This document shows, one piece after another, positions 31,478 through 42,749 of a DNA stretch of 64,000 nucleotides; the stretch's first letter is position 1; every line of letters starts with the position of its first letter. This DNA comes from Halopseudomonas aestusnigri (lineage in GTDB: Bacteria; Pseudomonadota; Gammaproteobacteria; Pseudomonadales; Pseudomonadaceae). The stretch is from contig NZ_NBYK01000003.1 in the NCBI RefSeq assembly GCF_002197985.1, forward strand, positions 225,618 to 289,617. The letters are read 5' to 3'. A program made the position numbers and the translations under genes. Under the pieces are notes generated by a model. That model had not been told where the DNA came from. It did not search any database and was given only the letters and a program-made list of their open reading frames with translations.

Positions 31478-32899
31478 ATGGTTCCTGTCATCGCTCTCGT
31501 GGGGCGGCCGAACGTCGGCAAATCCACCCTGTTCAACCGTCTGACCAAGAGTCGTGACGCTATTGTTGCCGACGTCGCCGGCCTGACCCGCGACCGTCAA
31601 TACGGCGAGGCAGTCTGGCAGGGCAAGCCCTATATCGTGGTCGATACCGGTGGTATCACCGGGGACGAGCAAGGCCTCGATCTGATGATGGCAGGTCAAT
31701 CTCTGCAGGCTATCGAAGAAGCCGACGCCGTGCTGTTTCTGGTCGATGCGCGCGCTGGTCGTACCGCAGGCGATGAGCAGATTGCCGAGCACCTGCGCAA
31801 GCGCAACAAGCACACCTATCTGATCGCCAACAAGATTGATGGCGCGGATCCGGATGCCATCCTGGGCGAGTTCGCCAACCTGGGCCTGGGCCAGCCGCTG
31901 GGTATTGCCGCCGCGCACGGCCGCAACATCAACCCGATGCTGGACGCGGTACTCAACGACGAGAGCCTGCAGGTCACTGGTGAAGAAGGGCGCGTGGTTG
32001 AGCCGATCGGCACCAAGATTGCGATCATTGGTCGGCCGAACGTCGGCAAGTCCACGCTGGTCAACCGCATGCTCGGCGAAGACCGGGTTGTGGTGTTCGA
32101 TCAGGCCGGTACTACCCGTGACAGTATCTACATCCCCTATGAGCGGTTCGAGAAGCCCTACACGCTGATCGATACCGCCGGCGTGCGCCGTCGCGGCAAG
32201 GTGTTCGAGGCCATCGAGAAGTTCTCGGTAATCAAGACCCTGCAGGCGATCCAGGACGCCAACGTGGTGATCTTTGTGGTCGATGCCCGGGAAGGGATTG
32301 TCGAGCAGGATTTGCACCTGCTGGGCTTTGTACTCGAAGCGGGGCGTGCTCTGGTGATTGCCGTCAACAAGTGGGACGGCATGAAGCAGGAAGAGAAGGA
32401 ATACGTCAAAACCGAACTGGAGCGCCGGCTGATTTTCGCCCAGTTCGCCGATATTCACTTTATTTCTGCGCTGCATGGCAGTGGCGTCGGTCTGCTCTAC
32501 AAGTCAGTGGATCAGGCCTATCAGGCTGCGATGACCAAGATTCCGACACGCCGCATGACCGAGATTCTGGAAGATGCCGTCAGCGAGCACCAGCCGCCAA
32601 TGGTCAATGGCCGCCGTATCAAGCTGCGCTATGCCCACCTCGGCGGCTCCAACCCGCCGATTATCGTGGTGCACGGCAATCAGGTCGACGCGGTGCCGCG
32701 CTCCTATACTCGCTATCTGGAGAACACCTTCCGCAAGGTGCTCAAGCTGACCGGTACGCCGATCCGCGTCGAGTACAAGGGCAGTGATAACCCCTATGCC
32801 GAGCGCAAGAACACGCTGACCGAGCGTCAGGTAAACAAGAAGCGCCGCCTGATGAGTCACAACAAGAAGATGAAGAAGAAGAGCAAGGACAAGCGCTGA
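31478..32899 (+). CDS. der: Ribosome biogenesis GTPase Der (EngA)
   Basis: A 473-residue double GTPase needed for 50S subunit maturation. G domain 1 begins GRPNVGKST at residue 9 and G domain 2 has the same motif near residue 188. NKxD motifs read NKID and NKWD. A KH-like domain (about 350-445) and a lysine-rich tail ([12 protein letters not shown]) complete it. The ATG at 31478 opens the family sequence ([10 protein letters not shown]). It closes the operon; a terminator follows. Confidence 0.97.
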   Translation: MVPVIALVGRPNVGKSTLFNRLTKSRDAIVADVAGLTRDRQYGEAVWQGKPYIVVDTGGITGDEQGLDLMMAGQSLQAIEEADAVLFLVDARAGRTAGDEQIAEHLRKRNKHTYLIANKIDGADPDAILGEFANLGLGQPLGIAAAHGRNINPMLDAVLNDESLQVTGEEGRVVEPIGTKIAIIGRPNVGKSTLVNRMLGEDRVVVFDQAGTTRDSIYIPYERFEKPYTLIDTAGVRRRGKVFEAIEKFSVIKTLQAIQDANVVIFVVDAREGIVEQDLHLLGFVLEAGRALVIAVNKWDGMKQEEKEYVKTELERRLIFAQFADIHFISALHGSGVGLLYKSVDQAYQAAMTKIPTRRMTEILEDAVSEHQPPMVNGRRIKLRYAHLGGSNPPIIVVHGNQVDAVPRSYTRYLENTFRKVLKLTGTPIRVEYKGSDNPYAERKNTLTERQVNKKRRLMSHNKKMKKKSKDKR

Positions 32900-32913
32900 T
32901 CCTGCTCAAATGA

Positions 32914-32942
32914 AAAAGAGCCGGCTTGACGCCGGCTTTTTT
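32914..32942 (+). terminator. Intrinsic terminator of der
   Basis: AGCCGGC (32919-32925), TTGAC, GCCGGCT (32931-32937) followed by a T run to 32942, 15 bp after the stop. Confidence 0.9.
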
Positions 32943-32951
32943 GTGCCTGCT

Positions 32952-33241
32952 ATTCAGGCATCCATTGCTCCCGGCAGCCGCACGGCCACGGCATGCCGTG
33001 CCCCTTGGAGGAGGGGGCATTCGTAGGGGCGCGACATGTCGCGTCTGTCAGGCGGGTGGCGTTGCGCGCGCAGCCTCGCCGCAATCGTTAAGGCTACAAT
33101 GCCACGGTCCACAGCCACGGCATGCCGTGGCCCTGCAGGTGGAGGAGGTCGTTGCATTCGTAGGGACGCGACATGTCGCGTCCGCCACGCGGATGGTGCC
33201 GCGTGCTCCTCCCCCTGCAAATACGCCATTCAGGCATCCAT
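32952..33241. repeat. Two composite palindromic repeats flanked by a 14-bp direct repeat
   Basis: The der-OYE spacer holds two copies of a composite unit. Each has the palindrome CACGGCATGCCGTG (32987-33000 and 33116-33129), a purine stretch with GGAGG, CATTCGTAGGG, and the palindrome CGCGACATGTCGCG (33030-33043 and 33167-33180). The whole is bounded by ATTCAGGCATCCAT at 32952-32965 and 33228-33241; the right copy overlaps the 3' end of the OYE gene. It resembles REP-type or small non-autonomous elements. No gene is seen in this stretch. Confidence 0.75.
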
Positions 33242-34336
33242 CGCCGGATAGTCGGTGTAGCCTTCTGCGCCGCCGCCGTACAGCGTGCGCGGGTTGACCT
33301 GATTGAGCGGCGCGCCGGCCTGCAGCCGTGCGACCAGGTCCGGGTTGGCAATGTAGGGGCGTCCGAACGCCGCAAACTGCGCCAGACCGCTGTCGATTGC
33401 GGCAGAGGCGCTTTCGCCATCCAGGCCGCCAGCGAGGATAAAGTCGCCCTTGTAGACCTTGCGCAGCGCGGCCAGCAGCTCGTCGAAACCTTCGTAACTG
33501 CCACCGGCCCAGTCCGGCTTGTTGACGTGGACGTAGGCCAGGCCACGGCTGTTCAGCTGCTCCAGCAGGTAGGTAAAGGTTTCCAGCGGGTTGGCGTCCT
33601 CAACACCGTTGAAGGTACCGAGTGGAGAAATGCGGATACCGACGATACCGGCATCGCCGGCGGCGGCGACCACCGCGTCAACCACTTCCAGCACCAGGCG
33701 AGCGCGGTTTTCGACGCTGCCGCCATAGGCATCGGTGCGCTGGTTACTGTTGGAGCAGAGGAACTGGTCGAGCAGGTAGCCGTTGGCAGCGTGAATCTCT
33801 ACGCCGTCAAAGCCGGCCTGCAGTGCGTTGCGGGTCGCCTGGGCGTAGCTTTCCACCACCTGAGGCAGCTCTGCAGTTTCCAGGGCGCGCGGGGTTGATG
33901 CCGCGGCTTTGTGATGACTGCCGTCCGGCTCCTGAACGTAGACCTCCGCCTTGGCGGCAATAGCCGACGGGGCAACCGGTGCCTGACCGTTGGGCTGAAT
34001 CAGGGTGTGCGAGATGCGGCCAACGTGCCACAGCTGCAGGAAGATACGACCACCGGCGTTGTGCACGGACTCGGTGACAGCCTTCCAGCCTTCAATCTGC
34101 TCGGGGCTGTGAATGCCCGGCGTCCAGGCGTAGCCCTGTGCTTCGGGGCTGATTTGCACTCCTTCGCTGATGATCAGACCGGCGTTGGCGCGTTGGGTGT
34201 AGTACTCGACGTTCAGAGCATAGGGTAGATTACCGGGCTGAGCGGCGCGTTGGCGGGTCAGCGGGGCCATTACCACGCGGTTCGGCAGATCTAGGCTGCC
34301 GAGGCGAGCGGGTTGAAACAGGGTATTGCTGGACAT
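33230..34336 (-). CDS. nemA: N-ethylmaleimide reductase-type Old Yellow Enzyme
   Basis: A 368-residue FMN ene-reductase. FQPARLGSLDLPNRVVMAPLTR opens the barrel; QLWHVGRISH and EIHAANGYLLDQFL hold the FMN and substrate residues, here the His-Asn pair of the classical NemA group, unlike the His-His of the OYE at 5986-7095. SNSNQRTDAYGGSVENR is the signature. It is divergent from an HxlR regulator, which probably controls it. The last codons overlap the right copy of the direct repeat. The symbol is by similarity; the substrate is unknown. Confidence 0.9.
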   Translation of the reverse strand: MSSNTLFQPARLGSLDLPNRVVMAPLTRQRAAQPGNLPYALNVEYYTQRANAGLIISEGVQISPEAQGYAWTPGIHSPEQIEGWKAVTESVHNAGGRIFLQLWHVGRISHTLIQPNGQAPVAPSAIAAKAEVYVQEPDGSHHKAAASTPRALETAELPQVVESYAQATRNALQAGFDGVEIHAANGYLLDQFLCSNSNQRTDAYGGSVENRARLVLEVVDAVVAAAGDAGIVGIRISPLGTFNGVEDANPLETFTYLLEQLNSRGLAYVHVNKPDWAGGSYEGFDELLAALRKVYKGDFILAGGLDGESASAAIDSGLAQFAAFGRPYIANPDLVARLQAGAPLNQVNPRTLYGGGAEGYTDYPAMDA

Positions 34337-34432
34337 GGGTGTCTCCCGGATTCAGTCATCGGTGAATTACCAATGCCGGCCATTATGGGGGTGGCATTCC
34401 TTTTGGCAAGTACGTACGATTTTGGCGGTCAC

Positions 34433-34446
34433 TTACCAAAAGGTAA
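34433..34446. promoter_or_regulatory. Candidate HxlR operator TTACC-AAAA-GGTAA
   Basis: A perfect 5-bp inverted repeat with a 4-bp spacer, ending 7 bp before the ATG of the HxlR gene and including its AAGGTAA ribosome-binding region. A second palindrome, GTACGTAC, lies at 34410-34417, and another TTACC at 34367-34371 near the OYE gene. Confidence 0.45.
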
Positions 34447-34453
34447 TCATAAG

Positions 34454-34834
34454 ATGACCGAAGAGCAGTTGCGTATCGCTGAGAGCAAGCGATTGGTACG
34501 CGGCGACAAGACCTACTCGACGCCTATCGAAGTCACGCTGGATGTGATCGGCGGCAAATGGAAGGCTGTGTTGGCTTATCACATCATTCAGGGGCCGCAG
34601 CGGTTTTCGGAGCTCAAGCGGCTGGTGCCGGGTATTACCGAGAAGATGCTGACCCAGCAGTTGCGCGAGCTGGAGCGCGACGGCGTGGTGAGTCGCACGG
34701 TGTTTGCCGAGGTGCCGCCACGGGTTGAGTACCGGATTACCGAGCACGGTGCGAGTTTGCAGCCGGTACTGGCGGCGATGTGCAGCTGGGGGAGAGAGCA
34801 CTGGCAGCAGAGCGCTGCCAGTGCAGAAGGCTGA
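34454..34834 (+). CDS. HxlR-family winged-helix regulator
   Basis: A 126-residue transcription regulator. The core reads VIGGKWKAVLAYHI, PQRFSELKRLVPGITEKMLTQQL and YRITEHGASLQPVL, the standard HxlR winged helix. Several relatives (YodB, QorR, HypR) sense quinones or disulfide stress with an N-terminal cysteine; this protein has only one Cys, near residue 113, so it may sense differently. The divergent OYE gene is its likely target. The frame extends upstream, but ATG 34454 is the family start. Confidence 0.87.
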   Translation: MTEEQLRIAESKRLVRGDKTYSTPIEVTLDVIGGKWKAVLAYHIIQGPQRFSELKRLVPGITEKMLTQQLRELERDGVVSRTVFAEVPPRVEYRITEHGASLQPVLAAMCSWGREHWQQSAASAEG

Positions 34835-34858
34835 TCCGCAGGACGATGCCCTGCGGAT
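34834..34858. terminator. Hairpin between convergent HxlR gene and leuA
   Basis: ATCCGCAGG (34834-34842) pairs perfectly with CCTGCGGAT (34850-34858). No T tract on either strand, so termination is uncertain. Confidence 0.45.
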
Positions 34859-34864
34859 TCAGGG

Positions 34865-36535
34865 TCAGGCGGCTTGCGCCTCGGCCTGACGCAGTGCCCG
34901 GTTGAGTGCGCTGAACAGAGCACGGAAGCTGGCGGTAGTCAGGTTCTCGTCGATACCGAGACCGTGTACCGGTCGACCGCCGTCCAGGCGGACTTCAACG
35001 TAGGCCGCGGCTTTGGCGTTGGTGCCCGAGCCGATGGCGTGCTCGTGGTAATCCATGATCTCCACGGCAACCGGCAGACCGGCGACCAGTGCCTCCAGCG
35101 GGCCCTTGCCCAGACCGCGCCAGTGCAGGGTATTGCCCTGATTGAGCACTTCGACGTCGACCGCGCTGGTGCCGTTTTCTTCCTGCAGGCGGTGACGGAT
35201 CAGCGCATACGGGCTGGTTGCCTGCAGATATTCCTTCTCCAGCAAGCCGTGAATTTGCGCTGCAGTCAGCTCCAGGCCAAGGCGATCGGTTTCACCCTGA
35301 ACCACCTGGCTGAACTCGATCTGCATGCGGCGCGGCAGGCTGATGCCGTACTCCTGTTCCAGCAGATAGGTGATACCACCCTTGCCGGACTGGCTGTTGA
35401 CGCGGATGACCGCCTCGTAGCTGCGGCCGATATCAGCCGGATCGATCGGCAGGTAGGGGACCTCCCAAATGCCGTTCGGGTCCTGCTGGGCAAAGCCCTT
35501 GCGAATCGCATCCTGGTGCGAACCGGAGAAGGCGGTGTGGACCAGATCGCCGACATACGGGTGGCGCGGATGAACCGGTAACTGGTTGCACTCCTCGACC
35601 ACCTTGCGCACGGCGTCGATATCGGAAAAGTCGAGCCCCGGATGCAGACCCTGGGTGTACATGTTCAGCGCCACGTTGACCAGATCAACATTACCGGTGC
35701 GCTCGCCGTTGCCGAACAGGCAGCCTTCGACGCGGTCAGCCCCGGCCATCAGGCCCAGCTCGGTCGCGGCTACACCGGTGCCGCGATCGTTGTGGGTGTG
35801 CAGGCTGACCAGCACGCTGTCGCGGCGGCTGATGTGGCGGCAGAACCATTCGATCTGGTCGGCGTAAATGTTCGGAGTGGAGACCTCGACGGTAGCCGGC
35901 AGGTTGAGGATCACCTTGTTCTCGGGCGTCGGCTGCCAGACGTCGAGCACGGCATCACAGACCTGAACGGCGAAGTCCAGTTCGGTGGAGGTGAAGATTT
36001 CCGGTGAGTACTGGAAGGTCCACAGGGTGTCTGGTTGCTCGGCGGCCAGCTGTTTGATCAGCTTGGCGGCGTTGACGGCAATATCGGTCACGCCCTGCTT
36101 GTCCTGCTTGAAGACGATGCGGCGGAAGCTCGGTGCGGTCGCATTGTAGACATGAATGATGACCTTCTTGGCACCGCGAACGGACTCAAAGGTGCGTTCG
36201 ATCAAATCGGCGCGGGCCTGGGTCAGCACCTGAATGGTCACGTCTTCCGGGATATGGCCATCCTCAATCAGCGTGCGCACGAAGTCGAAGTCGGTCTGCG
36301 AGGCAGATGGGAAGGCAACTTCGATCTGCTTCAGCCCTACAGCGACCAGTGTCTTGAAGAACCGCAGCTTGCGCGCCGGATCCATCGGCTCGATCAGTGA
36401 CTGGTTACCATCACGCAGGTCGGAGCTGCACCAGACCGGCACTTCGGTAATGGTGCGGCTGGGCCATTGGCGGTCGGGCAGGTTGATCGGCTGGAACGCG
36501 CGGTACTTGCTGGACGGGTCTTTGAGCATGCTCAT
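34865..36535 (-). CDS. leuA: 2-isopropylmalate synthase
   Basis: First step of leucine synthesis: acetyl-CoA plus 2-oxoisovalerate. The 556-residue protein is the long LeuA type. [15 protein letters not shown] holds the metal-binding Asp and catalytic Arg; [18 protein letters not shown] and [14 protein letters not shown] are the other barrel signatures. The last 150 residues form the LeuA regulatory dimer domain. The ATG at 36535 opens the family sequence ([12 protein letters not shown]). The frame remains open for 88 codons upstream; that part looks non-coding apart from a curious run of Leu codons. Confidence 0.95.
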   Translation of the reverse strand: MSMLKDPSSKYRAFQPINLPDRQWPSRTITEVPVWCSSDLRDGNQSLIEPMDPARKLRFFKTLVAVGLKQIEVAFPSASQTDFDFVRTLIEDGHIPEDVTIQVLTQARADLIERTFESVRGAKKVIIHVYNATAPSFRRIVFKQDKQGVTDIAVNAAKLIKQLAAEQPDTLWTFQYSPEIFTSTELDFAVQVCDAVLDVWQPTPENKVILNLPATVEVSTPNIYADQIEWFCRHISRRDSVLVSLHTHNDRGTGVAATELGLMAGADRVEGCLFGNGERTGNVDLVNVALNMYTQGLHPGLDFSDIDAVRKVVEECNQLPVHPRHPYVGDLVHTAFSGSHQDAIRKGFAQQDPNGIWEVPYLPIDPADIGRSYEAVIRVNSQSGKGGITYLLEQEYGISLPRRMQIEFSQVVQGETDRLGLELTAAQIHGLLEKEYLQATSPYALIRHRLQEENGTSAVDVEVLNQGNTLHWRGLGKGPLEALVAGLPVAVEIMDYHEHAIGSGTNAKAAAYVEVRLDGGRPVHGLGIDENLTTASFRALFSALNRALRQAEAQAA

Positions 36536-36749
36536 GGTCTGGGTTTCCCTGGGCTGGCCGGCCTCTTGTGAAGGCCTGAGGCAATGACAGATAAGAGTTC
36601 GTTGCAGTAGAAGGTAATGTCTGAGGTTTTGAGTTGCAACAAGTTGAAAAAAATTGGCAGGAATCACCTTGTGGTGAATAAATGTTGGTTTTTGTTGTCG
36701 CTGTGGTGCGAATTCTGCCGGATCTTTGCGCGCCCGTTTCCGGGCGAGC

Positions 36750-37592
36750 TCAAGGCTGGTAGGTGCCAATGAAGATCGTCGGATCAACCCGGTTGCCATT
36801 CAGGCTGACATTCCAGTGCAGGTGCGGGCCGGTCGCGCGGCCGGTAGAACCCACCTTGCCGAGAACGCCGCCGCGGGGGATTTCCTGACCCACGGCCACG
36901 TCAATGGCTGACAGGTGACAGAACATGCTGATCAGTCCCTGGCCGTGGTCAACGAAGACGGTTTTGCCGTTGAAGAAGTAGTCACTGACCAGAATGACCT
37001 GGCCGGCAGCGGGCGCCTTTATCGGCGTGCCGGTGCCGGCGGCGAAGTCGAGGCCGGAGTGCGGATTGCGTTCCTCGCCATTGAAGAACCTGCGCACACC
37101 GAAGGGGCTGGACTGGCGGCCAGGCACCGGGCGGTCGAACAGCAGGTTGCTGGGCTGGCGCGGGCTGAAATGCGCGTAGGCATCGGTCTGCTCCTTCAAC
37201 TCACGCTCAATACGTGCCAGTTGCGCCGGATCCGGATTGACCTGACTGCGGTTCTTCAGGGTGATGTGTTGCTGGGTGTACTCGCGTGAGCCGACATTGA
37301 ATGCCAGCTGGCGACCGTCCGCCAGATCGATTTGCTGCTGGCCGGCCGGTACATCCAGGCCCAGTCCGACGATGGCGATCCAGCGCTGGCCATCTTCGCG
37401 GATGGTCAGCAGCGGTTTGCCCTGAAAGGTCGCCCGAGGCGCCTCGGCTTGCTCGGGCAGCACCACCACGGCAACGCCGCCGGGCACTGGTTTGTTGAGC
37501 AGGCGGGTGATGAAACCGTCGGCCAGCGCGGGCAGGCTGAAGGCGGTGAGAAGCAGTATCGCCAGCGGGCGGCGCAATCGATTACTGAGCAT
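36750..37592 (-). CDS. Secreted M23 metallopeptidase
   Basis: A 280-residue LytM-type peptidoglycan endopeptidase or division factor with a signal peptide (cleavage after LPALA, about residue 24). The catalytic domain (about 150-275) has SGLDF within HSGLDFAAG (first zinc His and Asp) and PHLHWNV (HxH), so all metal ligands are present and it is likely active. It starts 3 bp after xseA, forming an operon as in P. aeruginosa (PA3787-like protein). A small hairpin (36731-36746) follows without a T tract. Confidence 0.88.
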   Translation of the reverse strand: MLSNRLRRPLAILLLTAFSLPALADGFITRLLNKPVPGGVAVVVLPEQAEAPRATFQGKPLLTIREDGQRWIAIVGLGLDVPAGQQQIDLADGRQLAFNVGSREYTQQHITLKNRSQVNPDPAQLARIERELKEQTDAYAHFSPRQPSNLLFDRPVPGRQSSPFGVRRFFNGEERNPHSGLDFAAGTGTPIKAPAAGQVILVSDYFFNGKTVFVDHGQGLISMFCHLSAIDVAVGQEIPRGGVLGKVGSTGRATGPHLHWNVSLNGNRVDPTIFIGTYQP

Positions 37593-37595
37593 GGA

Positions 37596-38972
37596 TCAGT
37601 CCAGCAGCGAGAGGGTATGGGGTTCGTCTTTTACGACTTCCACCGCGAGTGTGCCGTCGTGCAGGCGCGCAGTCAGGCGCTGGCCCGGGCGGGTGTCGCC
37701 AGCACTGCGCACCGCCTTGCCCTGCTGATCCAGCAGGATGCTGTAGCCGCGGCCCAGGGTGGCCAGCGGGCTGACCAGATGCAGCGCCTGCACCTGTTGC
37801 TGCAGGCGTGTGTGCTGCTGTTTCAACTGCTGTTGCATGGCGCGTGGCAGGCGCTGGTCGAGCTGTTGCCACTGTTCATGCAGCCGTTGCAGGCGACGGC
37901 CCGGATGCTGGGTGTTCAGCCGCGTCTGCAGGTGCAGCAGGCGATCGCCGCGCTGGCGCAGGCGGTTGTCAAGCGCACGGCGCAGGCGCATTTCCAGCTC
38001 GTCCAGCCGCTGAGCCTGCTGGGCAAGGCGCTCGCCCGGATGCCGCAGGCGGCGGCGCAGCCCGTCCAGCTGCAGACGTGCGCGGCTCAGACGCTCGCTC
38101 AGGCGCTGCTGCAGGCGGCGCTGCAGTTGCTCGATCTGACGCAGCAGAGCCAGTCGGTCCGGGCTGAGCAACTCGGCAGCGGCCGACGGGGTAGGGGCGC
38201 GCACATCGGCAACAAAGTCGCTGATGGAGAAGTCGGTTTCGTGGCCGACCGCACTGATGGTCGGTGTCTGGCAGGCGGCGAGGGCGCGCGCGACACTTTC
38301 CTCATTGAACGGCCATAAATCCTCCAGCGAGCCGCCGCCGCGGCTGAGGATAATGGCGTCGAAGCCGGCACGGTCAGCCCGCTCCAGCGCCTTGACCAGC
38401 TGCGGCGCCGCCTCGCGGCCCTGCACCGAAGCGGGCACGATCACCAGCTCGATAAAAGGTGCACGGCGACCGAAGACACTGATGATATCCCTCACGGCGG
38501 CGCCGCTCGGAGAGGTTATGACGCCGATCCGGGTCGGATGGGCAGGCAATGGCTGCTTGCGCTCACTGCCGAACAGCCCCTCGGCCTGCAGCTTGGCTTT
38601 CAGCGCGTCGAATGCCTGACGCAGCGCGCCGTCACCGGCCGCCTCGACACTGTCGACGATCAACTGATAGTCGCCGCGACCTTCATACAGGCTGACCCGG
38701 CCGCGGGCGCGAATCTGCTGGCCGTCGCGCATCGCCAATCGCACCCGAGCAGCATTCTGGCGGAACAGGGCACAGCGAATCTGCGCCCGGTCGTCCTTCA
38801 AAGTGAAGTACATGTGGCCGGAGCTGGGGCGCGACAGGTTGGACAGCTCGCCCTCGACCCAGATACGCGGGAAGACGTCTTCCAGCAGCTGTCTGGCGCG
38901 GGCGTTGAGTTGGCTGACGCTGAGCACATCCGGCTCGGCGGTCAGCTTCTGAAACAGGGCGTCGTCGTTCAT
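37596..38972 (-). CDS. xseA: Exodeoxyribonuclease VII large subunit
   Basis: A 458-residue single-strand-specific nuclease subunit. The N-terminal OB fold (about 15-105) includes FPRIWVEGELSNLSRPSSGH; the catalytic domain contains SRGGGSLEDLWPFN and AVGHETDFSISDFVAD. A long coiled coil (about 270-400) rich in Arg, Leu and Gln binds the small subunit XseB. It is divergent from guaB over a 178-bp spacer. Confidence 0.95.
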   Translation of the reverse strand: MNDDALFQKLTAEPDVLSVSQLNARARQLLEDVFPRIWVEGELSNLSRPSSGHMYFTLKDDRAQIRCALFRQNAARVRLAMRDGQQIRARGRVSLYEGRGDYQLIVDSVEAAGDGALRQAFDALKAKLQAEGLFGSERKQPLPAHPTRIGVITSPSGAAVRDIISVFGRRAPFIELVIVPASVQGREAAPQLVKALERADRAGFDAIILSRGGGSLEDLWPFNEESVARALAACQTPTISAVGHETDFSISDFVADVRAPTPSAAAELLSPDRLALLRQIEQLQRRLQQRLSERLSRARLQLDGLRRRLRHPGERLAQQAQRLDELEMRLRRALDNRLRQRGDRLLHLQTRLNTQHPGRRLQRLHEQWQQLDQRLPRAMQQQLKQQHTRLQQQVQALHLVSPLATLGRGYSILLDQQGKAVRSAGDTRPGQRLTARLHDGTLAVEVVKDEPHTLSLLD

Positions 38973-39086
38973 GGGCGCATTCTAGCAGGCTGGCGATAAA
39001 TTCAGGTGCATTCAATGCCGCGTTGACGGCAGCCCGGGCAGCGTCCGGCAGCCGATACCGGTGATGATTTAGCATGCCGAATCCAA

Positions 39087-40623
<1,537 letters not shown>

Positions 40624-40640
40624 GCGCAGCTCAACCCGCC

Positions 40641-40717
40641 AGCGGCAAGCTGAAAGCCTCAAGCTGCAAGCAGTACGGCGTGTACTTGTAGCTTGCGGCT
40701 TGGCGCTTGTAGCTTAC
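40641..40717. repeat. Heptamer-family repeat in guaB-guaA spacer
   Basis: AGCGGCAAGC, GCCTCAAGCTGCAAG on the left and CTTGTAGCTTGCGGCTTGGC on the right form an imperfect inverted repeat around GTAC-ggcgt-GTAC. The units (CAAGCTG, CAAGCTA) are the same as those in the secF-suhB spacer. With no T tract next to the hairpin, guaBA co-transcription is likely preserved. Confidence 0.7.
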
Positions 40718-40735
40718 TTTTTCTGAGGAAATTCC

Positions 40736-42316
40736 ATGTCCCTGCATGATATTCACGCTCACCGCATCCTGATTCTGGACTTCGGTTCCCAGTACACCCA
40801 GCTCATTGCCCGTCGGGTGCGCGAGATTGGCGTTTACTGCGAGATCCATCCCTGGGACATGAGCGCCGAGGAGATTAACGCCTTTGCGCCGCGTGGCATC
40901 ATCCTGGCCGGAGGACCGGAGTCGGTGCACGCCGCTGACAGCCCGCGCGCCCCGCAGGCGGTTTTTGATCTGAACGTACCGCTGTTCGGCATCTGCTACG
41001 GCATGCAGACCATGTCCGAGCAACTGGGTGGCAAGGTTGAAGGTTCCGACGTTCGCGAGTTTGGCTATGCCCGTGTCGATGTGGTCGGCAAGGGCCGTCT
41101 GCTGGACGGCATCGAAGATCACGTGGACGCCGACGGCGTGCTGGGTCTGGACGTGTGGATGAGTCACGGCGACAAGGTCACCTCGATTCCGGAAGGCTTC
41201 CACATCCTGGCCAGCACCCCGAGCTGCCCGATCGCTGCCATGGCTGACGACGAGCGCGGCTACTACGGCGTGCAGTTCCACCCGGAAGTGACGCATACCA
41301 AGCAGGGCGGCCGCATTCTGTCGCGCTTCGTGCTCGACATCTGCGGCTGTGAAGCGCTTTGGACGCCGGCCAACATCGTTGAAGATGCCATCGCCACCGT
41401 GCGTGCGCAGGTTGGCGACTCCAAGGTGCTGCTGGGCCTGTCGGGCGGTGTGGACTCCTCGGTGGTTGCCGCGCTGCTGCACAAGGCCATCGGCGACCAG
41501 CTGACCTGCGTATTCGTCGACAACGGTCTGCTGCGTCACCAGGAAGGGGATCAGGTCATGGCCATGTTCGCCGAGAATATGGGCGTCAAGGTCATCCGTG
41601 TTGATGCCGAAGACCTGTTCCTCGGCCGTCTGGCCGGTATCGCCGATCCGGAAGAGAAGCGCAAGATTATCGGCCGCACCTTTATCGAGGTGTTCGACAC
41701 CGAAGCGACCAAGCTGCAGGACGTGAAGTTCCTCGCCCAGGGCACCATCTACCCGGACGTGATCGAGTCGGCTGGCGCCAAGACCGGCAAGGCCCACGTG
41801 ATCAAGTCGCACCACAACGTCGGCGGTCTGCCTGACGACATGGCCTTTGAACTGGTCGAGCCGCTGCGTGAACTGTTCAAGGACGAGGTGCGCAAGATCG
41901 GTCTGGAACTGGGTCTGCCCTATGACATGGTCTACCGTCACCCGTTCCCGGGTCCGGGTCTGGGTGTGCGCATCCTCGGTGAAGTGAAGAAGGAATACGC
42001 CGACCTGTTGCGTCTGGCCGATCACATCTTCATCCAGGAGCTGCACAACTTTGACTGGTACCACAAGACCAGCCAGGCCTTCGTGGTATTCCAGCCGGTC
42101 AAATCGGTCGGTGTGGTGGGCGATGGCCGTCGCTACGCGTGGGTGGTTGCCCTGCGTGCGGTAGAAACCATCGACTTCATGACCGCGCGCTGGGCGCATC
42201 TGCCGTACGAGCTGCTGGAGAAGGTGTCCAATCGCATCATCAACGAAATCGAAGGCATCTCCCGCGTCACCTACGACGTGTCGAGCAAGCCGCCGGCGAC
42301 GATTGAGTGGGAGTGA
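40736..42316 (+). CDS. guaA: GMP synthase (glutamine-hydrolysing)
   Basis: Aminates XMP to GMP using glutamine and ATP. The 526-residue protein has an N-terminal class I amidotransferase with Cys87 in FGICYGMQ and the His-Glu pair in FHPEVTHT. The ATP pyrophosphatase domain has the PP-loop LSGGVDSSV, and the C-terminal dimer domain ends [14 protein letters not shown] precedes the ATG. A strong terminator follows. Confidence 0.97.
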   Translation: MSLHDIHAHRILILDFGSQYTQLIARRVREIGVYCEIHPWDMSAEEINAFAPRGIILAGGPESVHAADSPRAPQAVFDLNVPLFGICYGMQTMSEQLGGKVEGSDVREFGYARVDVVGKGRLLDGIEDHVDADGVLGLDVWMSHGDKVTSIPEGFHILASTPSCPIAAMADDERGYYGVQFHPEVTHTKQGGRILSRFVLDICGCEALWTPANIVEDAIATVRAQVGDSKVLLGLSGGVDSSVVAALLHKAIGDQLTCVFVDNGLLRHQEGDQVMAMFAENMGVKVIRVDAEDLFLGRLAGIADPEEKRKIIGRTFIEVFDTEATKLQDVKFLAQGTIYPDVIESAGAKTGKAHVIKSHHNVGGLPDDMAFELVEPLRELFKDEVRKIGLELGLPYDMVYRHPFPGPGLGVRILGEVKKEYADLLRLADHIFIQELHNFDWYHKTSQAFVVFQPVKSVGVVGDGRRYAWVVALRAVETIDFMTARWAHLPYELLEKVSNRIINEIEGISRVTYDVSSKPPATIEWE

Positions 42317-42334
42317 CCGGTTAACCTGGTAACT

Positions 42335-42369
42335 AAATTAAAAAGGCGCCTGGGGTGCCTTTTTAATTT
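42335..42369. terminator. Bidirectional terminator between guaA and higA
   Basis: A 13-bp perfect stem (42335-42347 with 42357-42369) has AAAAAGGC on one side and GCCTTTTT on the other, so T runs occur on both strands. It ends guaA on plus and higBA on minus. Confidence 0.88.
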
Positions 42370-42452
42370 CATCACGCGGCCGCAAAATCTGAGTGCAGCA
42401 CCTGACCTTTCCGGTACGGTGTTGTGATGTCTTTTAACGCTGGTTTAAGGCA

Positions 42453-42737
42453 TCAACCAACTGGTTGCAGTGCCTTGATCGGTGGTTGCGGGTGTTGCCT
42501 GGCTTGGGCCAGATCATAGTTCACCTGCATGGCGAGCCAGGCTCGGGCTGTGCTCACGCCTGCCATTTCTAAGCGAAGCGCAAGGTCAGGGCTGATCGCT
42601 GCTCGGCCGTTCAGTACCCGGGACAGAGCTACACGGGACATGCCTAGTCGCTCAGCCGTTTCCTTGACGGATAGGCCCAGCTCAGCAATAACGTCTTCCC
42701 GCAGCAGTTCGCCGGGGTGCGGAGGGTTCATCATCAT
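42453..42737 (-). CDS. higA: HigA antitoxin
   Basis: A 94-residue antitoxin and autorepressor. The HTH (about 22-60) reads LSVKETAERLGMSRVALSRVLNG, after the typical NPPHPGELLREDV start. It binds and silences HigB and, with it, represses the operon. The start follows the HigB stop by 12 bp, with GGGAG overlapping that stop. Three ATG codons stand in a row (42737, 42734, 42731); the first has the best spacing. Confidence 0.92.
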   Translation of the reverse strand: MMMNPPHPGELLREDVIAELGLSVKETAERLGMSRVALSRVLNGRAAISPDLALRLEMAGVSTARAWLAMQVNYDLAQARQHPQPPIKALQPVG

Positions 42738-42749
42738 GGTTTATTCTCC

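Noticed and set aside
33001-33230. A small gene in the der-OYE spacer
   Set aside because: Open frames here are built from the palindromic repeats, differ between the two copies and lack ribosome-binding sites.
36731-36746. Terminator of the M23 peptidase gene
   Set aside because: The CGCCCG/CGGGCG hairpin is short and has no T tract, so the unit may read into the leuA leader.
36536-36799. Possible leucine attenuator ahead of leuA, with Leu codons CTT CTA CTG in a row
   Set aside because: The Leu run is in frame with leuA and there is no stop between it and the leuA ATG, no convincing start with a ribosome-binding site, and no terminator with a T run. It may still be worth a comparison with relatives.
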